From CAYLWN01 sp964387625 (GTDB lineage Bacteria > Patescibacteriota > Microgenomatia > UBA10105), in NCBI GenBank assembly GCA_964387625.1, contig CAYLWN010000006.1, forward strand, positions 1-40,963: 40,963 bases of DNA, in the 5' to 3' direction. A program made the position numbers and the translations under genes. Below are positions 1 through 7,502 of the stretch, piece after piece. The notes beneath the pieces are model-generated. The model was not told the origin of the DNA. It made no database searches and saw nothing but the letters and a program-made list of their open reading frames with translations. Position 1 is the stretch's first letter. Every line of letters begins with the position of its first letter.

Positions 1-173
1 GGACTCCAATAAGCATTAATTGCATTATGAAAATTTCCGGATTTATAAAACTGGGCAATATTAATATAAGACACCCCATCAGGATTTAAATCCAGCCGAT
101 GATTGTAAATATAAAAACCGGAAATAAAACAAAATAAGATAAACAGCAGTACAAATTTTAAGTTAATTCTCAC
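1..173 (-). CDS. N-terminal part of a membrane protein, function unknown (partial)
   Basis: The minus strand is open from a GTG at 173 to the window edge (57 codons). The translation begins MRINLKFVLLFILFC, giving one hydrophobic helix at about residues 5-22, followed by a motif NPDGVSYINIAQ and then KSGNFHNAINAYW. A helix followed by an Asp-containing loop of this kind resembles the start of large multi-helix glycosyltransferase-like membrane proteins (GT39/PMT-type) common in CPR genomes, but too little is visible to name it. No ATG lies in frame between the upstream stop and this GTG, and no Shine-Dalgarno is seen, so the start is tentative. The gene lies just downstream of the tRNA-Val locus on the same strand. 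Confidence 0.55.
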   Translation of the reverse strand, partial: MRINLKFVLLFILFCFISGFYIYNHRLDLNPDGVSYINIAQFYKSGNFHNAINAYWS

Positions 174-237
174 AAGATTCGTTTTTCGAGCAGAATTTTT
201 TGTGGCCGCTGAGAGATTCCCCGCCTAATGATTCAAG

Positions 238-310
238 TGGATCCGAGAGGACTCGAACCTCTGACTTTTGCAATGTGAATGCAACGCTCTACCAACTGAG
301 CTACGGATCC
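238..310 (-). tRNA. tRNA-Val (anticodon CAC)
   Basis: Reading the minus strand from 310, the sequence folds into a full cloverleaf: acceptor GGATCCG pairs with CGGATCC, D stem GCTC pairs with GAGC, anticodon stem TTGCA pairs with TGCAA around the loop TTCACAT, and T stem AGAGG pairs with CCTCT around TTCGAGT. The anticodon is CAC, which reads the valine codon GUG. The discriminator base is A at 238. CCA is not encoded, since the next bases are CTT. The gene is flanked on both sides by pieces of another tRNA (see 204-394). Confidence 0.93.
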
Positions 311-340
311 AAATAACATCAATCAATGTGAATGAAACGT

Positions 341-370
341 CCCGCCTGCTAAGTAAGCAATGCGGGCAGG
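341..370. repeat. Palindromic hairpin repeat inside the broken tRNA
   Basis: The 30 bases consist of CCCGC-CTGC, a TAAGTAA loop, and GCAAT-GCGGG-CAGG. CCCGC can pair with GCGGG, or alternatively CCTGC with GCAGG. It sits where the 3' strand of the D stem of the upstream tRNA remnant should be. A related GGCGGGG stretch is present on the minus strand at about 225-219, at the other junction, which suggests the same element family at both break points. Confidence 0.6.
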
Positions 371-405
371 TCTAGCCAACTGAGCTAAGCGGCCAATTAT
401 TATAC

Positions 406-434
406 TTGAATATATTATAACAAATGACTATACT
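406..434 (+). promoter_or_regulatory. Sigma-70-type promoter of lepB
   Basis: The -35 box is TTGAAT (406-411), followed by a 17-base spacer and a -10 box TATACT (429-434). Transcription would start near 441, giving a leader of about 28 bases before the ATG at 469. Confidence 0.7.
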
Positions 435-468
435 TAATTTTTAGAATAAATAATATTTTTTGCAGATT

Positions 469-1038
469 ATGTTATGGATTTTTAAGGCAATTTTTGGATT
501 TCTTTTTGATATTTTAGAGTCAGTTGTCGTGGCTTTAGCTATTTTTGTGGTAATTTACCTGTATTTTTATCAACCTCATCAGGTCAAAGGAGCTTCAATG
601 GAACCAAATTTTCATGACGGAGAATATATTTTAACAAATAAATACGAATACCGGTTCGCTGACCCACAAAGAGGAGATGTGATTGTTTTCAAATCCCCTC
701 AAAACCCGGATATTGATTATATAAAAAGAATTATTGCGATACCCGGAGATAAGGTTAAATTAGTGAATAATGCTTATTATGTAAATGAAGTCAAATTAGT
801 CGAAGCTTATATTGCCAATAATTTATATACATATAATGGCGCTTTCCTAAAAGAAGGACAGGAAGTCACGGTCCCAACTAATAAATATTTTGTCTCCGGA
901 GATAATAGACCCAGATCAAGCGATTCGCGGGAATGGGGATTCATTGAAAGATCCTCAATCATCGGCAAATCGCAACTGCGATATTACCCATTTGACAGAT
1001 TTGGAATTATTCCCCACCAAACTTACCAGGGGTTATAG
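469..1038 (+). CDS. lepB: Signal peptidase I
   Basis: Type I signal peptidase, which cleaves signal peptides from exported proteins at the outer face of the membrane. One N-terminal membrane helix covers about residues 15-33. The catalytic Ser43 lies in GASMEPN and the catalytic Lys86 in YIKRIIAIPGD. The C-terminal box VSGDNRPRSSDSREWG is typical of the family. At 189 residues it has the length of compact Gram-positive-type enzymes with a single anchor. I chose the ATG at 469; a TTG in frame at 460 would add three residues but has no better ribosome-binding site. It is one of only two plus-strand genes here and converges with the PPDK-like gene, 29 bases apart. Confidence 0.93.
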   Translation: MLWIFKAIFGFLFDILESVVVALAIFVVIYLYFYQPHQVKGASMEPNFHDGEYILTNKYEYRFADPQRGDVIVFKSPQNPDIDYIKRIIAIPGDKVKLVNNAYYVNEVKLVEAYIANNLYTYNGAFLKEGQEVTVPTNKYFVSGDNRPRSSDSREWGFIERSSIIGKSQLRYYPFDRFGIIPHQTYQGL

Positions 1039-1067
1039 AAATTAAAAAATAATATAATAGTAAGTTT

Positions 1068-3611
1068 TTAATTATTTAAAAGGTCAATTTTTAACCCATA
1101 AATTAACATCCAAAACTGTCCTTTATCAAGTTGCAGTCTTAAATGACCTTCTATGGTTGGTATTCCATATTGGGATCGGGGAAATGCTTCAGTTACAGCA
1201 GCAATTCTTTCCAATAAATCGAATGATGCTATTTGTTCGCTTAATTTAGAAACCATTGTAAAAAACATAACTTTAGCTATTTCATCGTTCTCTAAATTTT
1301 TACCAATTTCAAGTTTTGATAATGCAGAGCTTTGTTGTGAACCATAACCTACGCCTACAGATTCAGTAGAATAGCTAATCATATTTTCTTTTGAAGTTTG
1401 ATCATGCAATCTCAATTGTGCTGAATAAGGAATAAATTGTAAATTTATCCTTCCTATAGGACTGATATTCAATGTCCAAGTACCTATTTGTTTTTCAATT
1501 TCCGGATCTTTTGATAATTTATCTTTAGGAAATTCACCAACAAGAATTTCGGTAACCTGTTTATTTTCTTTTGAACTTATCATCTGACCGTAATTTCCAT
1601 ACTTTGAGAAATTTACGTCTCTAAACATTCTTTCTATATCATCTTGATTTGTGATAGAAGCCCATGGACCACCTCCCTGCAGTTGGGGTGTATGACATGT
1701 ACGGATCGATGCATGATTACCTCTTTCAATTATATCTTTTAATTTAGATTTAATTCCCTCGATATCTTGTGGATCCATTATTGAATAATTCATTCTAACT
1801 TCCTGCGGAAACATTTTATTCAAAACATAAGTTTCCCAAGCTTTTTGTGATTTATAAATTAGTTTTGCTTCATTTAAAGCTAATAATGCTTGATCTGTAT
1901 AATCATTTAGTTTTCCTTCGTCATCTGAACAAAACCACCAAGGATTTTTTAACCGTTTTTCTAACCATAACTGAACCAATCTTTTTTCTTCTGGTAATAT
2001 ATGATTTATTTCATTTTTAGCCTCAGGAATAACTCCTGAAAAAATATGTCCACTATCACCATCAACTGTAACTATAGAATCTAAGGGGATTTGTGATTCT
2101 TGTAAGTTTACTCCAAAAACAACAGGTATCCCATTTCGACCAATTACTTCTGCTCTTCTGGCAATATGTGATCCTATTCCTCCATTTGTAGCAATAATTC
2201 CTACTACATTAGGTGGTATTAAAATAGTATCAACTAAAGATAAATATGTATTTAAAACAACCGGTCCTTGAATTTTTTGAGCTTGTTCAAAAGAAAAAAC
2301 TAAATTTCCTGACGCATGTCCTGAAGTAATTCTGTCTCCGGTTGCTATTAGTCTGTTTTGTTCAATTGCTTCCTTAACCGCTTGAGTATCAAGTGTCGGT
2401 TTTAATATGGTTTCTAATTGAGATGTTGAAATTTCCCTGATTGCTTCACCCGGAGTTATAATATTTTCTGTTATATATCGGTTTAACAATCTAAAATTAG
2501 CTAAATTCCCCAGCGGTGCATCCCGTATCTGCAATAACCATACCTGATCACCATCAAAAACAAATTCAACATCTTGAGGTTTTAATCCAAATTTATCATT
2601 AATAATTTCAAGCAGAGACACTAATTGTTGATTTACAGTCTGTGGCAACTGATTAATTTCTGTATATGAATGTTTATTTTCTCCAACGACTGCAGTACCC
2701 TGTTGATGTTCAACAAATGCAACAATTGGACTTTGGTCTAATGTTTGAGGATTCATGGTTAGCAATACTCCGGATCCAGCATTATCTTTCAAAGAGTTAC
2801 CCAATTTCATTTGTACTACAGTAACAGTGGTGCCTAAATCATGAGGTATATTATATTGTCGACGATATAAAACTGCGTCTTCAGAAAACCAGGAACTGAA
2901 AACTTGTAACGTAGCATTTTGTAATTGAATTAATCCTTCTTGAGGAAAATCATTAAGCGTTATAGATTCATAAAATTCTTTTGCTCTTTTAATATTATAT
3001 TCAGCAGTTTGAAAATCATTTAAATCTCCTTCAGTTTCGAATTCATTTTTTATAGAAATCTCTTCACGGAAATCATTTGGTATTAAATTCAAAATTAGAT
3101 CAATATATGCTTTTGCTGCATTTGCTTGTCCAATATCTTTACTTAAGGTTTTCCATGTAACATCATTAATTCCAATATTTAATATCGTTGACATTGCTCC
3201 GGGCATCGACACACTGCTTCCTGACCGTGCAGAAACAAACAAAGGTTTTTCCCGATCATCAAAACTGCATCCGGTTTTTTGTGAAAGAGACACAATTTCA
3301 TCTTTTAGTAGAAAACACATTGCCGACATTGGATTTTCTTTAAATAATGCTTCTGTTTTTTCTTTATTGAATAATCGTTTATTTATCATTTCATGCCAAA
3401 CTTGAGTAGTTAATACAAATCCATCCGGTACAGGTAATCCAACTTTATACATTTTAATCATGCCAAAAGCTTTATTCCCAACTAAAAGTCTTGTTATTCT
3501 GTCTATTTTTTCTGAAGTATCTAAACGAATTGTCCAAGGAATAACACCCGAATATCTTTCTTTTAAAATCGATTCAATTTGCGGATTTCCTAAACTTTCA
3601 AGATAAGCCAT
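1068..3611 (-). CDS. PEP synthase/PPDK-like protein with an unfamiliar C-terminal domain
   Basis: The N-terminal half is a pyruvate phosphate dikinase-type ATP-binding domain: GNKAFGMIKMYKVGLPVPDG (about 45-64), SARSGSSVSMPGAMST (127-142), AGSGVLLTMNP (278-288) and VWLLQIRD (357-364). Next is the swivelling phosphohistidine domain, with NGGIGSHIARRAEV around His482, the residue that carries phosphate in this family. Known PPDK and PEP synthases then have a TIM-barrel PEP/pyruvate domain. Here residues about 530-847 show none of its landmarks (no GTNDLTQ-like or CGE motif) and I do not recognise the domain. So the ATP- and His-phosphotransfer parts look intact, but the acceptor may differ; calling it a PEP synthase would go too far. 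It is monocistronic with its own promoter and has no clear Shine-Dalgarno. Confidence 0.8.
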   Translation of the reverse strand: MAYLESLGNPQIESILKERYSGVIPWTIRLDTSEKIDRITRLLVGNKAFGMIKMYKVGLPVPDGFVLTTQVWHEMINKRLFNKEKTEALFKENPMSAMCFLLKDEIVSLSQKTGCSFDDREKPLFVSARSGSSVSMPGAMSTILNIGINDVTWKTLSKDIGQANAAKAYIDLILNLIPNDFREEISIKNEFETEGDLNDFQTAEYNIKRAKEFYESITLNDFPQEGLIQLQNATLQVFSSWFSEDAVLYRRQYNIPHDLGTTVTVVQMKLGNSLKDNAGSGVLLTMNPQTLDQSPIVAFVEHQQGTAVVGENKHSYTEINQLPQTVNQQLVSLLEIINDKFGLKPQDVEFVFDGDQVWLLQIRDAPLGNLANFRLLNRYITENIITPGEAIREISTSQLETILKPTLDTQAVKEAIEQNRLIATGDRITSGHASGNLVFSFEQAQKIQGPVVLNTYLSLVDTILIPPNVVGIIATNGGIGSHIARRAEVIGRNGIPVVFGVNLQESQIPLDSIVTVDGDSGHIFSGVIPEAKNEINHILPEEKRLVQLWLEKRLKNPWWFCSDDEGKLNDYTDQALLALNEAKLIYKSQKAWETYVLNKMFPQEVRMNYSIMDPQDIEGIKSKLKDIIERGNHASIRTCHTPQLQGGGPWASITNQDDIERMFRDVNFSKYGNYGQMISSKENKQVTEILVGEFPKDKLSKDPEIEKQIGTWTLNISPIGRINLQFIPYSAQLRLHDQTSKENMISYSTESVGVGYGSQQSSALSKLEIGKNLENDEIAKVMFFTMVSKLSEQIASFDLLERIAAVTEAFPRSQYGIPTIEGHLRLQLDKGQFWMLIYGLKIDLLNN

Positions 3612-3647
3612 ATATTTTAATTAAATTTAATATGATAAAGATTATAG

Positions 3648-3694
3648 AAAATTAATAATCGCGTTATTATAGCAATATAATTATCTCAATACAA
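3648..3694 (-). promoter_or_regulatory. Promoter of the PPDK-like gene, with an element shared with the transglutaminase gene
   Basis: On the minus strand the -35 box TTGTAT (3694-3689), a 17-base spacer and the -10 box TATAAT (3671-3666) are followed directly by AACGCGATTATTAATTTT. The same -10 plus downstream string, with one substitution and one base less, precedes the transglutaminase-like gene (26577-26556). Predicted leader length is about 48 bases. Confidence 0.65.
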
Positions 3695-3721
3695 TTAAAA
3701 ATTTATGGAGGAAATAATTTT

Positions 3722-4534
3722 TTAGGAAGTAACTAATTTGTGGATTTTCTTGATCATTTGTGAAGATTTTTCCAAAGAACCGCGGATCACAAATACTACT
3801 CTGGCTTCTACTTTTGATTGGGTAATTTTTACCAATCCTTCAACGCTTTGTGCCAAATCCTGGGCAATTTTATCAAGCTCATCATTATGAATGCGTTCGA
3901 CTCTGGATCTGATTTTTTTGGAATGTTCTGATTTTAACCTTCTGGCTAAATCCTCTGCCCGCCTGACTGATGCATTTTCAGATAAAATCGTTTTATATGC
4001 ATCAACCATCAGTTTTACGTCTCCAAGACCTGCTATTGCCCTGGCATGACCTTCAGTGATCGAACCTGACATCAGTCCGTCTTTGATAGCATCAGGAAGA
4101 GACAATAATCTTAATGTGTTTGATACATAACTGTCACTTTTACCTATTCTTTTGGCAATTTCTGAAACGGGCAACCCAAATTCCTCAATCAGTCTTTCAA
4201 AAGCTTGAGCCCGTTCAATAGGGTTTAGGTCTTCACGCTGAACATTTTCTACAATTGCCAGTTCCAACATTTCTCTGGCTGTAGTTTCTTTGATAATCAC
4301 CGGAACCGAAGTTAATCCAACTATCCGCGCTGCTCTCCATCTGCGTTCACCGGCAATGAGTTGATATCCAGCTGGGGTTTTTGCCACCACCAAAGGCTCT
4401 AAAATACCGCTTTCGCGGATTGAAGACACTAAATCGTGCAAAGAATCGGCAGTTATAAGGCTTCTGGGCTGAAGCGGATTCGGTTGTAACAATTCAATAT
4501 CCAATTCAACGATTTGTCCAGAAATGTTTGCCAT
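3722..4534 (-). CDS. parB: ParB/Spo0J chromosome partition protein
   Basis: ParB-type CTPase clamp that loads on parS sites and organises the origin region for segregation. Visible parts: the N-terminal ParB domain with LQPNPLQPR (17-24), the CTP-binding motif GERRWRA (62-68), the box ENVQREDLNPIE (96-107), a helix-turn-helix with IAKRIGKSDSYVSNTLRLL (about 125-143), and a short C-terminal dimerisation region. The 270-residue length is normal for chromosomal ParB. It is the last gene of the rplU operon, 2 bases after rpmA. No parA lies in the window. Linkage to ribosomal protein genes argues for a chromosomal rather than plasmid protein. Confidence 0.93.
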   Translation of the reverse strand: MANISGQIVELDIELLQPNPLQPRSLITADSLHDLVSSIRESGILEPLVVAKTPAGYQLIAGERRWRAARIVGLTSVPVIIKETTAREMLELAIVENVQREDLNPIERAQAFERLIEEFGLPVSEIAKRIGKSDSYVSNTLRLLSLPDAIKDGLMSGSITEGHARAIAGLGDVKLMVDAYKTILSENASVRRAEDLARRLKSEHSKKIRSRVERIHNDELDKIAQDLAQSVEGLVKITQSKVEARVVFVIRGSLEKSSQMIKKIHKLVTS

Positions 4535-4536
4535 AT

Positions 4537-4785
4537 TTAACCTTTTACCATCACGTATTTTTTACCTAATCTGGTAAAAAATTTAACTAAACCTGATTTA
4601 ATAGCATAGATTGTAAAATCTCGGCCAAGTCTTGTTCCATCTCCGGCAAAAAACTTGGTACCTTTTTGTCTGACAATGATATTGCCATTTATCGCTTTTT
4701 GACCACCAAACAACTTGACTCCACGTCTTTTTGAGACTGAATCACGGTTTCCTTTGGTTGTCGCTGAAGCTTTTACATGTGCCAT
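4537..4785 (-). CDS. rpmA: Ribosomal protein bL27
   Basis: Large-subunit protein whose N-terminal tail reaches the peptidyl-transferase centre. It starts directly with MAHVKASATTKGNRDSVSKR, then VKLFGGQKAINGNIIVRQKG and GDGTRLGRDFTIYA, the typical bL27 core, in 82 residues. There is no N-terminal extension that would need removal by a Prp-type protease, which fits the absence of a prp gene between rplU and rpmA. The second and third residue positions of the usual MAHKKAGGS start are changed to V and S. Sixteen bases separate it from the upstream methyltransferase. Confidence 0.97.
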   Translation of the reverse strand: MAHVKASATTKGNRDSVSKRRGVKLFGGQKAINGNIIVRQKGTKFFAGDGTRLGRDFTIYAIKSGLVKFFTRLGKKYVMVKG

Positions 4786-4801
4786 ATAATTAAATTAAAA
4801 A

Positions 4802-5995
4802 TTAAGATTTTTTAAATACGAAAATCTTGCGTCTGACTATCGCTTGAGGCCGACTATAAATTAAAGGGCCTTGAAGCAGAGTATATCCTAAGTTTTCACA
4901 ACTGTCAACAATTTTTTTCACAGAATATTCTTGTCTTTGGTATATAATCTCAGGCATAATCATCACGATTTTTGCCGAAGGTTTTAAAATTTTATGCCAG
5001 TCTTTTAGTGCCCCAATGTACAGTTTTTCCAACCCTTTTAAGATATTTTCAATCTGCACTTTGCTGACTTTTTCATTTTTATGAAAAAGGGTGTTATTTT
5101 TCATTTCAAAGGGTATTCCCATAAAAGGTTCTGTTACTATCGCATCAACTGATAAAGCTGAAAGTTTTTCGGAAACATGTGTTGCATCAGAAGTAATTAA
5201 TTGATAATTTGCTTTGTTAATTTGATTATAATTTGTTACTAACCAATCTAAATTACTTTCGGTTTTTTTTATTACGTCAGCTAAGGCGTCACTGCCGATG
5301 ACTTTATGGCCTAAAAGCAAAGCTTCAGCCAATATCGTTCCCATACCACAAAACGGGTCTAAAATAACTGGTAAATCTGATTTAGAATTTTTAGGACGAC
5401 ATAAATTCACCATCATCCGGGCTACTTTTGGAGGCAACATGCCTGATTTGGGATCTGCAAATGGCCTACCATAATCGCGTAAATTCCAATCCGGAGCGTT
5501 TTGGGTAACCAGGGTTTTGGCAAAATAATATTGGTTTTTAACTTTGTCAAAAATGATCAAAAGTTCCTGCAATTTTTGTTTTAAAACCACTATTGAAGAA
5601 ATTTCCGTATCTAATTTTGGCATTACAAAACGCACATTGGAAATTTTTGATTTTAACAATGTTTTCAAATCTTTCAGTAAAGGAAAAATTTTAACTTGAG
5701 GAGCAAAATAAGTACTTATGCCAAAATCAACTTTTGATTGAGTTAAGTCGATTATAGAAGCTAATTTTTCTTGGTCAATCTCCTTATCAGTGCAAATAAC
5801 TGTACCAATTTTGACAGTTCCACCTAATCGCTTAATTAGCTTTAGGGCATCCAAACTCTCATCTGCTTGCACAATCAATACTCTTTCCTGATGAAAAACC
5901 GGCAAATATTTTAGACCTTCATCTATTAGAACGCTTTCCAATTCACTTTTTGCCAATTCATGGGCTATACCAAGCACAAAAACAAATAGTTTCAT
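4802..5995 (-). CDS. Trm11/TrmG10-like RNA methyltransferase
   Basis: A class I SAM-dependent methyltransferase of the UPF0020/Trm11 type. The N-terminal 170 residues look like a THUMP-like RNA-binding region. The linker LRDYGRPFADPKSGMLPPK (172-190) resembles the RPF...P.S..P box of TrmG10/Trm11. The SAM motif is DPFCGMGTILAEA (213-225) and the catalytic motif IV reads TEPFMG (288-293) instead of the usual DPPYG. By family the substrate is probably a guanine N2 in RNA, but the altered motif IV leaves this open. It sits between rplU (8 bases upstream) and rpmA (16 bases downstream), the place where Firmicutes carry the bL27 protease prp, which makes rRNA of the large subunit a possible substrate (inference). 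Confidence 0.75.
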   Translation of the reverse strand: MKLFVFVLGIAHELAKSELESVLIDEGLKYLPVFHQERVLIVQADESLDALKLIKRLGGTVKIGTVICTDKEIDQEKLASIIDLTQSKVDFGISTYFAPQVKIFPLLKDLKTLLKSKISNVRFVMPKLDTEISSIVVLKQKLQELLIIFDKVKNQYYFAKTLVTQNAPDWNLRDYGRPFADPKSGMLPPKVARMMVNLCRPKNSKSDLPVILDPFCGMGTILAEALLLGHKVIGSDALADVIKKTESNLDWLVTNYNQINKANYQLITSDATHVSEKLSALSVDAIVTEPFMGIPFEMKNNTLFHKNEKVSKVQIENILKGLEKLYIGALKDWHKILKPSAKIVMIMPEIIYQRQEYSVKKIVDSCENLGYTLLQGPLIYSRPQAIVRRKIFVFKKS

Positions 5996-6003
5996 GTGTA
6001 TTG

Positions 6004-6387
6004 TTATTTTTTTGAGGTTGAGGTGGACTTTTTGGTCTTTTTGACAGTTTTTGGCTCCTTTAAAACAGCAGAACTCACTTTACTATCACTAATACTTACA
6101 ATTTTAAGCTGGGTTAAACTGGCACGGAAACCTATATGCCTTCTGTGTCTGACTTTGTGCCTGAAACGCATTACATCGATCTTGTCACCTTTTAAATGTC
6201 TGACAACTTGAGCGCTTACCAATATTTTTTCAGCATCTTTGGCGAGTAAAATTTTTTCTCCATCAACGACCATGATGGCCGGAATTTTGATTGTAGAATC
6301 TTCTTTATCCGAAACACGATCCACATCCAAAATTTGACCTATGCTGACTTTATATTGATTTCCACCCATTTTTATTATTGCGTACAT
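6004..6387 (-). CDS. rplU: Ribosomal protein bL21
   Basis: Large-subunit protein bL21, 127 residues. It begins MYAIIKMGGNQYKVSIGQ, has the central VVDGEKILLA region and the RHLKGDKIDVMRFRHKVRHRR motif that contacts 23S rRNA. The C-terminus carries an extra lysine/serine/threonine-rich tail of about 25 residues (KEPKTVKKTKKSTSTSKK) beyond the usual end. It is the first gene of the operon rplU-methyltransferase-rpmA-parB and has its own promoter with almost no leader. Confidence 0.96.
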   Translation of the reverse strand: MYAIIKMGGNQYKVSIGQILDVDRVSDKEDSTIKIPAIMVVDGEKILLAKDAEKILVSAQVVRHLKGDKIDVMRFRHKVRHRRHIGFRASLTQLKIVSISDSKVSSAVLKEPKTVKKTKKSTSTSKK

Positions 6388-6397
6388 AAGTTAAGGT

Positions 6398-6426
6398 ATA
6401 TTATCAAAAATTTGCCCAATTGACAA
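6398..6426 (-). promoter_or_regulatory. Promoter of the rplU operon (leaderless)
   Basis: Minus-strand -35 TTGTCA (6426-6421), 17-base spacer, -10 TAATAT (6403-6398). Only ten bases lie between the -10 box and the rplU ATG at 6387, so the transcript would have about 3-4 bases of leader. No Shine-Dalgarno precedes the ATG, in agreement with leaderless translation. Confidence 0.6.
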
Positions 6427-6434
6427 TCATAAGT

Positions 6435-7502
6435 TTAAATTAGATTTCGCTTTCTTTCGTTTAGAGAGGCTGTCAGAATACCCAATCCTACCCAGATAGA
6501 TATCAGAGAACTGCCTCCCAATGACATCAGCGGCAGGGTTATTCCGGTAATAGGCATCAGTCCTAAATTCATACCAATATTGACTACCATTTGAATAAAT
6601 ATTAGGGTAAATATACTCACGGTAAAAATAAAAGCTCTTTGATTAGCAATTAAATTACTGGCAACTTTGAGGATCTGCCACAATAAAACAAAATATAAAA
6701 CAATCAAAAGCAGGGCGCCTATAAATCCAAATTCTTCACTGAATGAGGCGAAAATAAAATCCGTATGAAATTCAGGTAAAAATTTCAAAAGCGATTGTGT
6801 ACCTCTGCCAAATCCCCGTCCAAACCAACTCCCTGATCCAACTGCTATCATGGCTTGAATTGCGTTATAACCCGCACCTTTTGGATCAAGACCAGGATTA
6901 AAAAAAATCAGTAATCGCAGCTGCTGATAGTGCTGTAATAAATTATAACTTAAAGGTAAACTAATTATTCCGATTAATCCTCCACCGATAATATATTTCC
7001 AAGGTAAACCGGACAATATAATAGCAGTTAACCAAATTCCAAAATAAACAATGGCATTTCCCAAATCAGGTTGCCGAAAAACTAAAATCCAAGGCAGTAA
7101 AAATAAACCAATATTTTTAAAAACATTGCGTAATTTGTCAGGCGGATATTTGATAAGAAAAGATGTCCAACACAAAATCAAAAATGGCTTGACAATTTCT
7201 GAAGGCTGTAATCTAAATCCCATAATTTCCAACCAACGGGTAGAACCTCTGACATTTGGGCCTAAAAAGGTTAACATCAAAAATAGAAGACAAAAAACAT
7301 ATATGGGAGTTGCCAAATAATGATACAGGGAAAAATCTATCCGGGTAAAAATCCAAAATAATACCAAACACACAATTGTCATGATCAATTGCTGATAAAA
7401 TAAACTTTGACTTAAAGACAGCAATGTAGCCAGTCCCAAACAATTAAGGATTAATGTGAAGATAACAATTGGCCAGTTGAAATTTCTAATGTATCTTTCC
7501 AT
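6435..7502 (-). CDS. rodA: RodA, SEDS-family peptidoglycan polymerase for elongation
   Basis: Integral membrane SEDS glycosyltransferase that polymerises lipid II during side-wall growth. About ten hydrophobic helices are visible. Family motifs present: LQPSEIVKP, RQPDLGNAI, LPEFHTDFIF with SEEFGFIG, and the C-terminal GITLPLMSLGGSSLIS. The short cytoplasmic N-terminus and location outside the dcw core, next to ileS, distinguish it from the FtsW at 16689-17810. It overlaps the end of ileS by 52 bases and is therefore probably under the same T-box control. No partner MreC or PBP2 gene is in the window. Confidence 0.9.
   Translation of the reverse strand: MERYIRNFNWPIVIFTLILNCLGLATLLSLSQSLFYQQLIMTIVCLVLFWIFTRIDFSLYHYLATPIYVFCLLFLMLTFLGPNVRGSTRWLEIMGFRLQPSEIVKPFLILCWTSFLIKYPPDKLRNVFKNIGLFLLPWILVFRQPDLGNAIVYFGIWLTAIILSGLPWKYIIGGGLIGIISLPLSYNLLQHYQQLRLLIFFNPGLDPKGAGYNAIQAMIAVGSGSWFGRGFGRGTQSLLKFLPEFHTDFIFASFSEEFGFIGALLLIVLYFVLLWQILKVASNLIANQRAFIFTVSIFTLIFIQMVVNIGMNLGLMPITGITLPLMSLGGSSLISIWVGLGILTASLNERKRNLI

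Larger units (their letters stand above)
204..394 (-). pseudogene. Remnants of a second tRNA (probably Val) around the intact tRNA-Val
   Basis: At 394-371 the minus strand reads GGCCGCT-TA-GCTC-AGTTGGCTA-GA, a normal tRNA acceptor strand and D arm. At 217-204 it reads GAATCTCTC followed by AGCGGCC and A, a normal 3' half T arm and acceptor end. The two acceptor strands pair 7 of 7. Between them are a palindromic repeat (341-370), a degenerate valine-like anticodon arm (CGTTTCATTCACATTGA, about 340-323, same CAC loop as the intact gene), and then the complete tRNA-Val. I infer that an original tRNA was broken by repeat insertion and by insertion or duplication of a tRNA-Val gene. A good -10 box (TATAAT, minus strand 404-399) still lies just upstream of base 394, so the locus is probably transcribed through. 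It could also be an assembly artefact. Confidence 0.5.

Noticed and set aside
460..468. TTG start of lepB at 460
   Set aside because: It adds three residues without a better ribosome-binding site; the ATG at 469 is simpler.
174..468. A split or intron-containing tRNA gene instead of a broken one
   Set aside because: The interruption is in the D stem, includes a whole other tRNA, and lacks intron-like splice structure; a broken gene is simpler, though not proven.
1039..1067. Bidirectional terminator between lepB and the PPDK-like gene
   Set aside because: TTAAAAA/TTTTTAA can pair, but the stem is only A-T and the pattern is expected by chance in such AT-rich DNA.
3722..4534. ParB as a sign of a plasmid
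   Set aside because: It is in an operon with ribosomal protein genes, there is no parA or replication gene nearby, and the rest is core chromosomal.
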